DNA of 38,608 bases from Parcubacteria bacterium C7867-006 (lineage in GTDB: Bacteria; Patescibacteriota; Minisyncoccia; Phycocordibacterales; DATDWN01): NCBI GenBank assembly GCA_001189155.1, contig LFCP01000005.1:1-38608 (forward strand), read 5' to 3'. Position numbers and translations under genes: made by a program. Under the pieces are notes generated by a model, which worked only from the letters and a program-made list of their open reading frames with translations, did no database searches and was not told where the DNA came from. Position 1 is the stretch's first letter; every line of letters begins with the position of its first letter. Shown here piece by piece: positions 23,951 to 31,985 of this stretch.

Positions 23951-25156
23951 TTATTTCATTTTAGGAATTATAAATTTGAGATTCAAGTGCGAAAGTTTTG
24001 AAACCAGAAAATCAGCGATGTTCCACGGCAAGATCAATGCGTGTGATATTTCATTTGAAATATCACTATCAGGACGAATTGGGATATTAGACCCAGGTGC
24101 AAATTTCCCAATTTTAAGCGGAGAACTATCTGTAATAAACTCTATAACGGTAGAGTCTATCTTGCAATAATTAAGCAAGGTATTTCCTTTCGTCGCAGCA
24201 CCGATAGCTACAATTTTTTCCCCAGACGCCTTGGCCTTATACAAATCAAAATTTAATCTTCCACTGAAATCAATGATCCGCTTAGTAAAATCTGCATATG
24301 TTGCCAAATCATACATACCATATTTTTTTTCTTCATCTATATATTCGTTTACAATAGAGCTATCTTTCGGCTTTATCTTTGAAACATACACTCGTATCGA
24401 ACCACCCATATAATCATTTTTCTCCAAACTATGAATATATAAGGCGTGTTCTTTAAAAAACTTGTGAAAAGGCATTACGTTGAAATATGAGACATGCTCA
24501 AGATATATGGTATCAAATGCTCCTTGTTCAACAAGAGTTTTAAAATATGGAACTTCAAATATAAATAATCCTGTCTTATCGAGCGCAAGAGAAATGTCTT
24601 TCACAAATGCTTTCATATCCGTAATATGGTTAAATACATTTGTGGCTATAATTACTTTTGCTTTTTCTTTCTTTGAAATGACTTTTGCAGTTTTCGTATT
24701 GAAAAAATCATTTATTGTTGTAATACCATTTTTCTTTGCAATTTTGGCAATATTTTTTGATGGTTCAATCCCAATGACCTTCGTACCAAATTGAGACTTA
24801 AATGATTTGAGTAAAGTCCCATCATTGCTACCAATATCAATAACCAAGTCCTTACTGCCTAGAGAAATTTTTGTACCAACAGATTCTGCCATTTTTGCAA
24901 AATGCTCAACAGATACCTTTGAATTTGATGCCGTATAACTGTAATCAATTTTTTGATACCTTTCTTCTGGAGGAACAACATACCCCAGCATAGCATGACC
25001 ACAACTTTTACATAAAAGCACATTGAGTGGATATAGCGTGATTGGCTTATCGGCACACTCTTTTGGTAAAAATGTATCTGCTAATGGATGCAATCCAAGA
25101 TCTATTATTTTAACAAGTTTACTTCCTCCACATAATTGACATTTTTTTGTATGCAT
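23951..25156 (-). CDS. Sugar C-methyltransferase (TylC3-like, zinc-binding N-terminus)
   Basis: A 401-aa protein with the three-part layout of NDP-hexose C-3-methyltransferases. An N-terminal zinc site is C6-x2-C9 and C49-x2-C52 (CQLCGG, CKSCGH). A SAM domain has VIDIGSNDGTLL near 104-115. A C-terminal Rossmann-like domain has IVAIGAATKGNTLLNYCK. The central YLEHVSYF carries the Glu-His pair used in catalysis in this family. It would add a C-methyl branch to a keto-deoxysugar. One base separates it from the cupin gene. Confidence 0.87.
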   Translation of the reverse strand: MHTKKCQLCGGSKLVKIIDLGLHPLADTFLPKECADKPITLYPLNVLLCKSCGHAMLGYVVPPEERYQKIDYSYTASNSKVSVEHFAKMAESVGTKISLGSKDLVIDIGSNDGTLLKSFKSQFGTKVIGIEPSKNIAKIAKKNGITTINDFFNTKTAKVISKKEKAKVIIATNVFNHITDMKAFVKDISLALDKTGLFIFEVPYFKTLVEQGAFDTIYLEHVSYFNVMPFHKFFKEHALYIHSLEKNDYMGGSIRVYVSKIKPKDSSIVNEYIDEEKKYGMYDLATYADFTKRIIDFSGRLNFDLYKAKASGEKIVAIGAATKGNTLLNYCKIDSTVIEFITDSSPLKIGKFAPGSNIPIRPDSDISNEISHALILPWNIADFLVSKLSHLNLKFIIPKMK

Positions 25157-25163
25157 AAATTTT

Positions 25164-25955
25164 TTATGTATTAATTCTCTTTAATACAAAACCTCTCAAT
25201 CCACCAAAATTATCTTCCTTTACAGTGTATAAATCCTTCCAATACCCCTGAAAAGTTGTCTTTGTCCGCAAATAACCAGCAAATGCAAAAGATTCTCCTT
25301 TGAGCATCCACATTATTCTTCTCTTGATTCTTATGAATAGAGAAAATATCGTCAAAAAATTCGTAGGAATATATAGTATGTTTTTCACACCTGAATTGTG
25401 CATATTGATAAATATATTCCTCCATTCTTTATCAGTGAAACTGGCGTCTACTCTATAAATCATAGCTATTGAATTATTTTCGCTAAGATACTTTGGCCAT
25501 TCCTTGCTAGAGATATCAAACAATTCTATTGAATCTGCTTCAATAAAAACTTTTTGTAAAGTTTCAACACTGACAGCAGAATATTCAGAACATATCAATT
25601 TTAATTCTGGTTTATATTTCTTTATGTTATATTCAAGACCTGCACCTCCAACTCCTGTAGAAAAAAGTAACTGTATTCCAGAATTATTCAAAACTTTAAC
25701 AATATCCAGCGCTCTTTGTTTTAGGCCATTATCTTGACCATCTTTCTTAATCTCCATTTCGCAGGCTTTAAGCCATTCGGCACGGTTTGTGGATATTGAA
25801 AATGAATCATGGCTAGAACGCAATGTATTCCATGAATCGACAGAGTCTAATTTACCGTTCTTAAGTATCGATCCAATATCACCAAAGGCATAATAGTGTT
25901 TTATTGTTAACGGAATTGGAAGAGAATTTATTTTTTTAAGAATTGATTTTGCCAT
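25164..25955 (-). CDS. Unknown protein, SAM-methyltransferase-like core
   Basis: A 263-aa protein I do not recognise. Residues about 95-110 (LLFSTGVGGAGLEYNIKKY) followed by KLICSEYSAVSVETLQKVF look like the first two strands of a class I methyltransferase. No clear catalytic motif follows, and a hydrophobic patch (NFLTIFSLFIRIKR) lies near 195-210. It is the first gene of the minus-strand unit that runs down to the GT4 at 21141. It begins next to the GC-rich cassette at 26011. A divergent -10 (TGtTATAGT) lies 26 bases before the ATG. It may complete the rare-sugar pathway. Confidence 0.6.
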   Translation of the reverse strand: MAKSILKKINSLPIPLTIKHYYAFGDIGSILKNGKLDSVDSWNTLRSSHDSFSISTNRAEWLKACEMEIKKDGQDNGLKQRALDIVKVLNNSGIQLLFSTGVGGAGLEYNIKKYKPELKLICSEYSAVSVETLQKVFIEADSIELFDISSKEWPKYLSENNSIAMIYRVDASFTDKEWRNIFINMHNSGVKNILYIPTNFLTIFSLFIRIKRRIMWMLKGESFAFAGYLRTKTTFQGYWKDLYTVKEDNFGGLRGFVLKRINT

Positions 25956-25981
25956 AGTAATTTTACTTTTCAGCAGAATTT

Positions 25982-25990
25982 ACTATAACA
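25982..25990 (-). promoter_or_regulatory. Possible promoter of the 25955-21141 unit
   Basis: TGtTATAGT on the minus strand, 26 bases before the ATG at 25955. No clear -35. It lies back to back with the cassette promoter at 26011-26039. Confidence 0.4.
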
Positions 25991-26010
25991 TTTTTTGTAA
26001 TAATATTCAT

Positions 26011-26039
26011 TTGACATATACATACTTTTATGCTATTCT
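26011..26039 (+). promoter_or_regulatory. Strong promoter of cassette 1
   Basis: A perfect -35 TTGACA (26011-26016), a 17-base spacer and -10 TATTCT (26034-26039) with an extended TGc before it. The start site should be near 26046, giving a leader of about 25 bases with a Shine-Dalgarno. Confidence 0.8.
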
Positions 26040-26057
26040 TTGTACAGAACGTCAGTC

Positions 26058-26064
26058 AAAGGAG
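26058..26064 (+). promoter_or_regulatory. Shine-Dalgarno that sets the cassette 1 start
   Basis: AAAGGAG lies 6 bases before TTG 26071 and decides that start over the ORF-track ATG at 26011. The latter lies on the -35 box, before the likely transcription start. Resident genes of the window rarely show such a site. Confidence 0.75.
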
Positions 26065-26070
26065 CGGCAA

Positions 26071-26787
26071 TTGAACAACCCAAGAAAAGCCTTCGTTGAG
26101 CTACGGGATCGGTACAGACCGCTGTACGATGCACGTGTAGCGCTCCACGAACGATTATTAGAAGCGAAGGTCCCAATGATTGGGCACGACTTCTTCGGTC
26201 ATGACCTGCCAGTAGCCCAGACATGCCTTCTTATCCACGAAGACAAGTCTGCCTGTGAAAGGGCATGGGTCGCGGCACTGCTACATAGCCTGGACAGGCT
26301 TATGTCACCGCAGGAAGAGGAAGATACTCTTACAGAACTCCTCTCGCTCGTCTCCGAAAAAGTGATGGGTACCGAAGTCAAGAAGGAAATCCGACTTGCA
26401 CTCCGAAACCACGATAAGGCGAACGGTGAAAACGATTCGCTGACTCAGCAGATTCTCCAGGATGCTGACCGACTTGCAAACGCCCAATCAATCATCCTGA
26501 TTAGAGCTGGGCAATTCACGTCGACTGTTCCGGCGGTCGAGCTCGGCCATCTAGGCTTTGCTCGTCATCCGGAAAGTAGCTACCGGAATACCCGATCCAC
26601 TCACGACGACCTCATTGGGGTTCTGGAGTGGGATCCTGAAGGCCCCGAGGCCTGTGCCCCATTCTGCTTACGTCTACCAAAGGCAATCGAGTTCGGTAGG
26701 CCCCACTTCGCGTACATTCGTGACTGGATACGGCGAGTCCAGTCAGACTTCGCAGTGCTCGGTCTCGATCCGTGGCCGATTGAATAG
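26071..26787 (+). CDS. HD-superfamily-like hydrolase (cassette gene, TTG start)
   Basis: A 238-aa soluble protein from TTG 26071. Its histidines and acids follow the order of an HD domain: HDLPVAQTCLLI, then AALLHSLDRL, then RNHDKANG, then QDADRLANAQSI. The second element reads HS where a canonical HD domain has HD, so the usual metal pair is altered; an Asp two residues on could substitute. The ADRLAN element matches HD phosphohydrolases, which act on nucleotides or phosphoesters. Substrate is unknown. Codon use is GC-rich (CTC, GCC, CGG) and unlike its neighbours. The ORF-track extension to 26011 overlaps the promoter and is not translated. It is probably foreign cargo. Confidence 0.65.
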   Translation: MNNPRKAFVELRDRYRPLYDARVALHERLLEAKVPMIGHDFFGHDLPVAQTCLLIHEDKSACERAWVAALLHSLDRLMSPQEEEDTLTELLSLVSEKVMGTEVKKEIRLALRNHDKANGENDSLTQQILQDADRLANAQSIILIRAGQFTSTVPAVELGHLGFARHPESSYRNTRSTHDDLIGVLEWDPEGPEACAPFCLRLPKAIEFGRPHFAYIRDWIRRVQSDFAVLGLDPWPIE

Positions 26788-26805
26788 AGAGAATGGATCA
26801 AACCT

Positions 26806-26831
26806 GGTGGGGCTCACGCCCCACCTTTTTT
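26806..26831 (+). terminator. Terminator of cassette 1
   Basis: GGTGGGGC (26806-26813), loop TCAC, GCCCCACC (26818-26825), then six T. It is a strong one-way intrinsic terminator; the reverse strand lacks a T-run. The stop of the converging gene is at 26833. Confidence 0.92.
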
Positions 26832-26832
26832 A

Positions 26833-27816
26833 TTAAAATGGAAGATTAACATAATTAAGAATAAAAGAATCCATATAAATATTAATTAGAAAATATACCA
26901 AAAGTAGTGGTGTAAAAAAATAAATATTATCCTCAAATCTCTTTATAAAAAATGATGAGATGATGGTAATAACAGGAACTGAAACAAATAAAACTCTCTG
27001 TGTAATACCTGGCCAAACTAACATTGGGAGAACAGATAAAATTACAGACACAGCATACAACTTTATTTTACTGTCCAAGTATTTGAATTGTTTAAAAAAA
27101 TAATATAATCCTCCAATAAAAATTAAACCTAAAACGTTCAATAGCGAACCGTAAGATTTTATATATTCTACTATTTTATTAAAATCACTATATCTTTCGT
27201 TATTAGTATTTAACCAATCTATATACGTATAGTGAAATTTTGTATACACAAAAATATATAAAATTATTATTGGAATGACAGCAAACAAAGCTGGAATTAT
27301 AGAATTTAAAAATATTTTTTTTAATGAATACAACCAAGAATTCCTATCAAAATTTTGATACACCAAAACAGTAGCGATAGGAATAACCCCTAAAACAGCA
27401 TACTCCTTAAACAATAGGCCGACACCAACTGAAATAGATGCCGATAGTATATACATTCTTAAATCCGTCTCTAAATATTTAAATACTAGATATATAGACA
27501 ACATATAAAAAAACCATCCTCCCATATCCATAAGAAAATTTAAACCAAAAGAAATCAAAGCATAGTTAGTCGCCAGAAAAAGTGTGGAAACTAGAGCAAC
27601 TTGCCTGCTCTTATGAATAGACAATACTGTTTTGTAGAACAAAAAGTTAAAAAGAAAATAAAAAATAGTATTTATAAAAATCCAAGAAAAAGTAACTGAT
27701 CTAAATATTTTTGATAAAAAAATCACTGAAGCAAGACCCCCGAAAGTTGTTAAAATCCTATTTGGTAAAAAATCTATATACTTTTGACCAGTTTCCAAAA
27801 AATTTATTGAATTCAA
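26833..27816 (-). CDS. GT-C-like membrane protein, probably 5'-truncated
   Basis: A 327-aa protein with about 8-9 TM segments, similar in style to the GT-C enzymes of this locus but much shorter (the others have 485-563 aa). The ORF track uses TTG 27816. The same frame is open back to 27870 and encodes RILILKPKIVGDGLDYL just before it. A D-x-x-x-Y element of this kind normally follows TM1 in GT-C enzymes, so TM1 seems lost and the catalytic loop lies outside the annotated ORF. No ATG or GTG exists in that extension. It may be a decaying gene or start at a rare codon. Its stop abuts the terminator of cassette 1. Confidence 0.5.
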   Translation of the reverse strand: MNSINFLETGQKYIDFLPNRILTTFGGLASVIFLSKIFRSVTFSWIFINTIFYFLFNFLFYKTVLSIHKSRQVALVSTLFLATNYALISFGLNFLMDMGGWFFYMLSIYLVFKYLETDLRMYILSASISVGVGLLFKEYAVLGVIPIATVLVYQNFDRNSWLYSLKKIFLNSIIPALFAVIPIIILYIFVYTKFHYTYIDWLNTNNERYSDFNKIVEYIKSYGSLLNVLGLIFIGGLYYFFKQFKYLDSKIKLYAVSVILSVLPMLVWPGITQRVLFVSVPVITIISSFFIKRFEDNIYFFTPLLLVYFLINIYMDSFILNYVNLPF

Positions 27817-27854
27817 ATAATCAAGACCATCCCCTACTATTTTAGGTTTTAAAA

Positions 27855-29288
27855 TTAAAATTCTTTCTCTTCACCTACAGAATCCATATTATATTTAACA
27901 CCATCTATTATACTTTTTGCAGCCAACATTCCCATCTCTAAAGAATGGTCCTGATTATTATATCTAAACCGTCCTGGACGGCCTATATAATATAAGTTAT
28001 TGAAACCGTCTAAATAACTCTTAACTACAGATAAATATCTCTGGTAATCTAAGTCATACACTGGATAGACATTTTTCTGTCTGATTAAATAATAATTTCT
28101 AACATCATTTTTCTCAAAAAAACCAGCAGAAGACAGCTCAGAAAGTGCAATTTCAAAAATCTCATCTTTAGTGCTATTCCATATTTTATCATTCTCAAAA
28201 CAGAAAAACTCAATAAAAAGAGAAGTCTTTCCTGCTGGGCTCATTTCCTTTGAGAAATTTTTCATCTCACTTACTCTCGCAACTTTATTTTCTTGTCTTG
28301 GGAAATAAACCCATTGATCGGGAGTTAGAGATTCTTTATTTAAAGTTATAAACAAATAAACCTGGCTTCTATGTCTAAGTTTTGAAATTGACTCTTTGAC
28401 ATCTTTTGGAACTGAAGGTCCTAATATAGAGATAAATTCTGTGACAGGAACAGATTCAACTAAATTTTTACATTCTATAATAAAATCCCCTTCTTTACTC
28501 CTTAAAACAACTTCGTAAATTAAATTATCTTTATGTTTTATAGAAACTGGATATGTTTCCATAAAAAACTTGTAGTTTAATTTCTCAAGTTTATTTTTAA
28601 TTGTTTCATATATAAGACCAGTTCCCTTTGCTGGATAGAAAAATTCATCAACTAAACTTTTCGGAGTGCTGTTTTTATTTTTAGAAAATATTTTTGAAAT
28701 AAAATTTTTCAAAACACTGGTAACATTTAGACCTTTTATTCTCTGCACAGCCCATTCAGCATGAATCTCGTTAGAAGGAATTCCCCAGATTTTTTCAGTG
28801 TAATTTATGATATTAAAATCAGCCAAAGATTTACCGAAATTAGCCACAGCATAATCCTCAAAAGTCCTGATTTCCTTACCAAACACCCCGTAGACCACTT
28901 TTGCCCACAAGTAGTCTAAAAGCATCCTAGAAGCCATTATAGGGCCAATATTGACCAAAGCCTGGACTGGATTAACTGGATAGTCGTAGAACTTACCGTC
29001 TATAAACTGCCTAGTTTGGCGCCTTACCTTTATCCAGTCCTCTCCTATGAGTCCCTCAATAAAAGAGTAGAGGTTTTGATTTTTGGAGAAAAATCTATGA
29101 GGTCCATTATCTGTATAAAAAACTAGACCGTCTGTTTCTTTAAAAGTATATGTTTTAGCCAATCCTCCTACTTGTGAAGATTTTTCAATGACAATAAAAT
29201 CTTTACCAGCTTTAGATAATTCCATTGCACAGGCAAGACCAGCTGGTCCAGCACCGATTATAAGTGTCTCGGTTTTTATTTTGTTCAT
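27855..29288 (-). CDS. FAD-dependent oxidoreductase, UDP-galactopyranose-mutase/PPO-like
   Basis: A 477-aa protein. The N-terminal FAD motif is LIIGAGPAGLACAMELSKAG (10-29), followed by IEKSSQVGGLAKT and, near the end, YYIGRPGRFRYNNQDHSLEM, the second FAD contact of the family. It belongs to the NAD(P)-binding amine-oxidase/UGM-like superfamily often found in polysaccharide clusters, where members may act on lipid carriers or NDP-sugars. A precise substrate is not visible. An extended -10 (TGaTATAAT, 29305-29313) stands 16 bases before the ATG. Confidence 0.72.
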   Translation of the reverse strand: MNKIKTETLIIGAGPAGLACAMELSKAGKDFIVIEKSSQVGGLAKTYTFKETDGLVFYTDNGPHRFFSKNQNLYSFIEGLIGEDWIKVRRQTRQFIDGKFYDYPVNPVQALVNIGPIMASRMLLDYLWAKVVYGVFGKEIRTFEDYAVANFGKSLADFNIINYTEKIWGIPSNEIHAEWAVQRIKGLNVTSVLKNFISKIFSKNKNSTPKSLVDEFFYPAKGTGLIYETIKNKLEKLNYKFFMETYPVSIKHKDNLIYEVVLRSKEGDFIIECKNLVESVPVTEFISILGPSVPKDVKESISKLRHRSQVYLFITLNKESLTPDQWVYFPRQENKVARVSEMKNFSKEMSPAGKTSLFIEFFCFENDKIWNSTKDEIFEIALSELSSAGFFEKNDVRNYYLIRQKNVYPVYDLDYQRYLSVVKSYLDGFNNLYYIGRPGRFRYNNQDHSLEMGMLAAKSIIDGVKYNMDSVGEEKEF

Positions 29289-29304
29289 TATATTTTATGA
29301 AAGA

Positions 29305-29313
29305 ATTATATCA
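29305..29313 (-). promoter_or_regulatory. Extended -10 promoter of the FAD oxidoreductase gene
   Basis: TGaTATAAT on the minus strand, 16 bases before the ATG at 29288. It lies in the 37-base gap after the gmd stop, so it may start a new unit in the locus. Confidence 0.45.
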
Positions 29314-29325
29314 GATATTCTATCC

Positions 29326-30345
29326 CTATTTAATCCGATCCGCTTCTACCATAATTTTTACAAGCTCTTTAAATGAAGTTTTAGGTTTCCAACCCAAAAC
29401 TTTTTCAGCTTTTGACGAATCCCCACAAAGATAATTCACTTCATTTGGTCTAAAATACCCCGGATCAATTTCCACAATAACCTTTCCAGTTTTTTTATCA
29501 ACTCCTTTTTCTTTTAAACCTTTACCTTTCCATACAATATTTATATCTAAAACTTTACAAGCTTCTTCAACCAACTCTCTGATAGAGTGGGTCTTACCAG
29601 TAGATATAACGAAATCTTCTGGCTTTTTTTGTTGAAGCATTTTCCACGCAGCTTCCATATATTCAGGAGCATAACCCCAATCTCTATGAGCATCCAGATT
29701 CCCCAACAATATTTTATCCCTTTTACCAGCTTTTATTTCATTTAAACCAATAGTTACTTTTCTTGTAACAAAATTATCACTTCTTCTAGGACTCTCGTGA
29801 TTGAACAAAATGCCATTTACAATAAACATACCGTAACTTTCTCTGTATATTCTAGCTATCTCATAGCCGTAAAGTTTTGCTACACCATAAGGACTTTTTG
29901 GTTTAAAATGAGTTTTTTCATTTTGAGGAGCTTCTTTTGGGTCACCACTAAATAATTCTGATGTTGACGCTTGATAGATCTTTGTTTTTAAACCAAGGTT
30001 TTTTACAGCTTCAACCATATTCAAAACACCTATAGCATCTGATTGTGCTGTATAAAAAGGAATATCAAAAGAAACTCTAACATGTGACTGCGCAGCTAGA
30101 TTATATATTTCATCAGGTCTAACCTCTCTCAATATTCTTAAAATAGAATCAATATCGGTCATATCTCCATAATGCAGCTCGTGAGAATAAGTTTCCCGCG
30201 TATTAAATATATGTTCGATATTCTTCCTATTAAACGTACTACTTCTTCTTACCATTCCATGAACCTCGTAACCTTTTTTTATTAAAAACTCTGCTAAGTA
30301 TGATCCGTCCTGACCAGTAATACCTGTGATAAGGGCTTTTTTCAT
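29326..30345 (-). CDS. gmd: GDP-mannose 4,6-dehydratase
   Basis: A 339-aa extended SDR that turns GDP-mannose into GDP-4-keto-6-deoxymannose. The NADP motif TGITGQDG is at 8-15, the active site is T128-S129-E130 with Y153-x3-K157 ([12 protein letters not shown]), and [16 protein letters not shown] is the GDP-mannose loop that marks Gmd. Length and order match the family closely. The product feeds GDP-fucose, GDP-rhamnose, GDP-perosamine or GDP-colitose. The ColD-like enzyme and GFS-like SDR nearby (31118-33149) point to the last. Confidence 0.95.
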   Translation of the reverse strand: MKKALITGITGQDGSYLAEFLIKKGYEVHGMVRRSSTFNRKNIEHIFNTRETYSHELHYGDMTDIDSILRILREVRPDEIYNLAAQSHVRVSFDIPFYTAQSDAIGVLNMVEAVKNLGLKTKIYQASTSELFSGDPKEAPQNEKTHFKPKSPYGVAKLYGYEIARIYRESYGMFIVNGILFNHESPRRSDNFVTRKVTIGLNEIKAGKRDKILLGNLDAHRDWGYAPEYMEAAWKMLQQKKPEDFVISTGKTHSIRELVEEACKVLDINIVWKGKGLKEKGVDKKTGKVIVEIDPGYFRPNEVNYLCGDSSKAEKVLGWKPKTSFKELVKIMVEADRIK

Positions 30346-30408
30346 ATAAATCTAATTAATATAATGTAGATACCATTCTAGCCCAACTAATACCTTTAGT
30401 CTATTTGA

Positions 30409-31116
30409 CTATTTATTATAATTTAATCTAACTCTTACCACAGAAGTAAAAGCTTCTTTCACCTCCTTAAGTGAAAAATTTGACACCCCTCTACTTCGAT
30501 TCCTAAAAACTGTCGGAATTTCTACAAACTTTACACCTTTTTTAAATAACTGATATGAGATTTCAGACAAAACTATATACCCTATTCCTTTTATTTTTGA
30601 CATATCAAGTTTTTCCAGAGCAGCTCGACCATAAACCCTATAACCATTTGTGTAATCCTTTATTCCTATTCCTAAAATTATATTTGCGTAAAAATTAGCT
30701 AATTTATGAAATATAATTCTATTCATTGGCCACCCAACTATTCTACTGTCTTTCAAATCACGCGAACCTATAACCAGAGTATTATCTCCTGAAACTGCAA
30801 CTAATGATGAGAACTCGTGAGGATTATGGGATGAATCTGCATCCATTTCTGCTATTAATTTATAGTCTCTAGCCAAAGCAAATTTAAACCCTTCCAAAAC
30901 AGCGGTGCCTCTTCCGCCTTTTCCATTTCTTTTTATTAAATGAAGTCGAGGTTCATTAACCTGTCTTTGTTTAACTAAATCAGATGTATTATCTATACTA
31001 TCATCAACAACGAGAACATCCGTATTTTCATTTTCTTTAAGAAGAATATCTACCAGCCTAATAATATTCTCGCTCTCATTGTAACAGGGGATAATTATCA
31101 GTGTTTTTGGTCTCAT
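30409..31116 (-). CDS. Glycosyltransferase family 2, polyprenol-phosphate mannose synthase-like
   Basis: A 235-aa soluble GT-A enzyme. It opens TLIIIPCYNESENIIRLVD, with the donor-site VVDDS at 36-40 and MDADSSHNP near 91-99, the Dxd-type metal site of dolichol/polyprenol-phosphate mannosyltransferases. It ends FRNRSRGVSNFSLKEV, a motif of that subgroup. It likely loads a sugar onto a polyprenyl phosphate that the GT-C enzymes of this locus then use. It lies one base from the SDR gene. Confidence 0.85.
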   Translation of the reverse strand: MRPKTLIIIPCYNESENIIRLVDILLKENENTDVLVVDDSIDNTSDLVKQRQVNEPRLHLIKRNGKGGRGTAVLEGFKFALARDYKLIAEMDADSSHNPHEFSSLVAVSGDNTLVIGSRDLKDSRIVGWPMNRIIFHKLANFYANIILGIGIKDYTNGYRVYGRAALEKLDMSKIKGIGYIVLSEISYQLFKKGVKFVEIPTVFRNRSRGVSNFSLKEVKEAFTSVVRVRLNYNK

Positions 31117-31117
31117 A

Positions 31118-31981
31118 TTATTTTATAGATTTGTAATACTCAATAGTCTTTTTTAAACCGTTTTCAAAATCAATTTTTGGAGAAGTTGGATTGTTAAAAT
31201 CAAAAAGTTTTGTAGGTTTATCTGGTTTTGTTGGATCATTGATTATTCCAACACCTTTATTTGATAACCTTATAATTTTGGAGGTAATATCATTAATAGT
31301 CAATACTTCTTCATTGCCGACAATAAAAAAGTTATCTTTTAGATTACTGACTTCGATTAAACTAGAGACTAAATCATCAATATAGACAAACTGCATTTGT
31401 CGTTTGCCAGTTCCCCATACAGATATATCTCCACTACTATTAAATACTTTATTAATCATAGATGGTATAAAGTTTGCAGTTTCTGGATTAAAATTATCTC
31501 CTGGGCCATATATCCCAGCGCTTCTTACAATTTTTATATCAACACCAAACTGTTTTGTGAAAGATTTCAGAATTAACTCATTTATGTATTTACCAACAAC
31601 ATAACCATCTTCTTCTCCATCTTTATATAAACCAACGTTTGTGGAACTTAAATAAATAATCTGTTTTACAGATGAACCCTTAACCGCCTCAAGAAAAGAG
31701 ATTACTGGTTTAACATTCCCCACAACAAAATCGTTTGGATTTTTTGTGTGAAAAGCTATATTTTCTTTATAACCAGCTAGATAATAAACTATATCAATAT
31801 TTTTAACTATATTTTTACAAAAACCCTCATCAGAAAGATCTCCATAATAAACGTGCGCACCAGAATACTTAAAACCACTATCTCTTGAAACCAAAAATAA
31901 ATTATTAGTTATTAGCTTTTCAACTAAGGATTTTCCAACAAAACCGTTAGCCCCAGTGATTAAAATGTTTAACTTTTCCAT
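31118..31981 (-). CDS. GDP-fucose-synthase/ColC-like SDR
   Basis: A 287-aa SDR. The Rossmann motif TGANGFVG is at 9-16 and the active site is SS near 112-113 with Y127-x3-K131. The loop IYGPGDNFNPETANFIPSMI and VWGTGKRQMQFVYIDDL is the pattern of GDP-L-fucose synthases, which epimerise and reduce a GDP-4-keto sugar; ColC (GDP-colitose synthase) is a close relative. Its place 4 bases after a ColD-like gene and two genes from gmd supports the GDP-dideoxysugar reading. A generic 4-epimerase or reductase remains possible. Confidence 0.72.
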   Translation of the reverse strand: MEKLNILITGANGFVGKSLVEKLITNNLFLVSRDSGFKYSGAHVYYGDLSDEGFCKNIVKNIDIVYYLAGYKENIAFHTKNPNDFVVGNVKPVISFLEAVKGSSVKQIIYLSSTNVGLYKDGEEDGYVVGKYINELILKSFTKQFGVDIKIVRSAGIYGPGDNFNPETANFIPSMINKVFNSSGDISVWGTGKRQMQFVYIDDLVSSLIEVSNLKDNFFIVGNEEVLTINDITSKIIRLSNKGVGIINDPTKPDKPTKLFDFNNPTSPKIDFENGLKKTIEYYKSIK

Positions 31982-31985
31982 AAAG

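Larger units (their letters stand above)
26011..26831 (+). other. GC-rich single-gene cassette 1 (moron-like)
   Basis: A self-contained unit: promoter TTGACA-17-TATTCT, Shine-Dalgarno, one gene, GC-rich terminator. It lies on the plus strand inside a minus-strand AT-rich locus. Counting one row by hand, 26641-26700 has 36 G/C of 60, while 26881-26940 just outside has 12 of 60. The terminator T-run ends one base before the stop codon of the converging gene. I found no target duplication, recombinase or terminal inverted repeat. Confidence 0.65.

Noticed and set aside
26011-26070. N-terminal extension MTYTYFYAILCTERQSKERQ in the ORF track
   Set aside because: It overlaps the promoter -35 and -10, while a Shine-Dalgarno points to TTG 26071.
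25862-26801. Minus-strand ORFs in the cassette 1 region (26033-26224, 26199-26381, 26305-26487, 26601-26801)
   Set aside because: They are shadows of the HD-like gene in GC-rich DNA, with no promoter, Shine-Dalgarno or recognisable domain.
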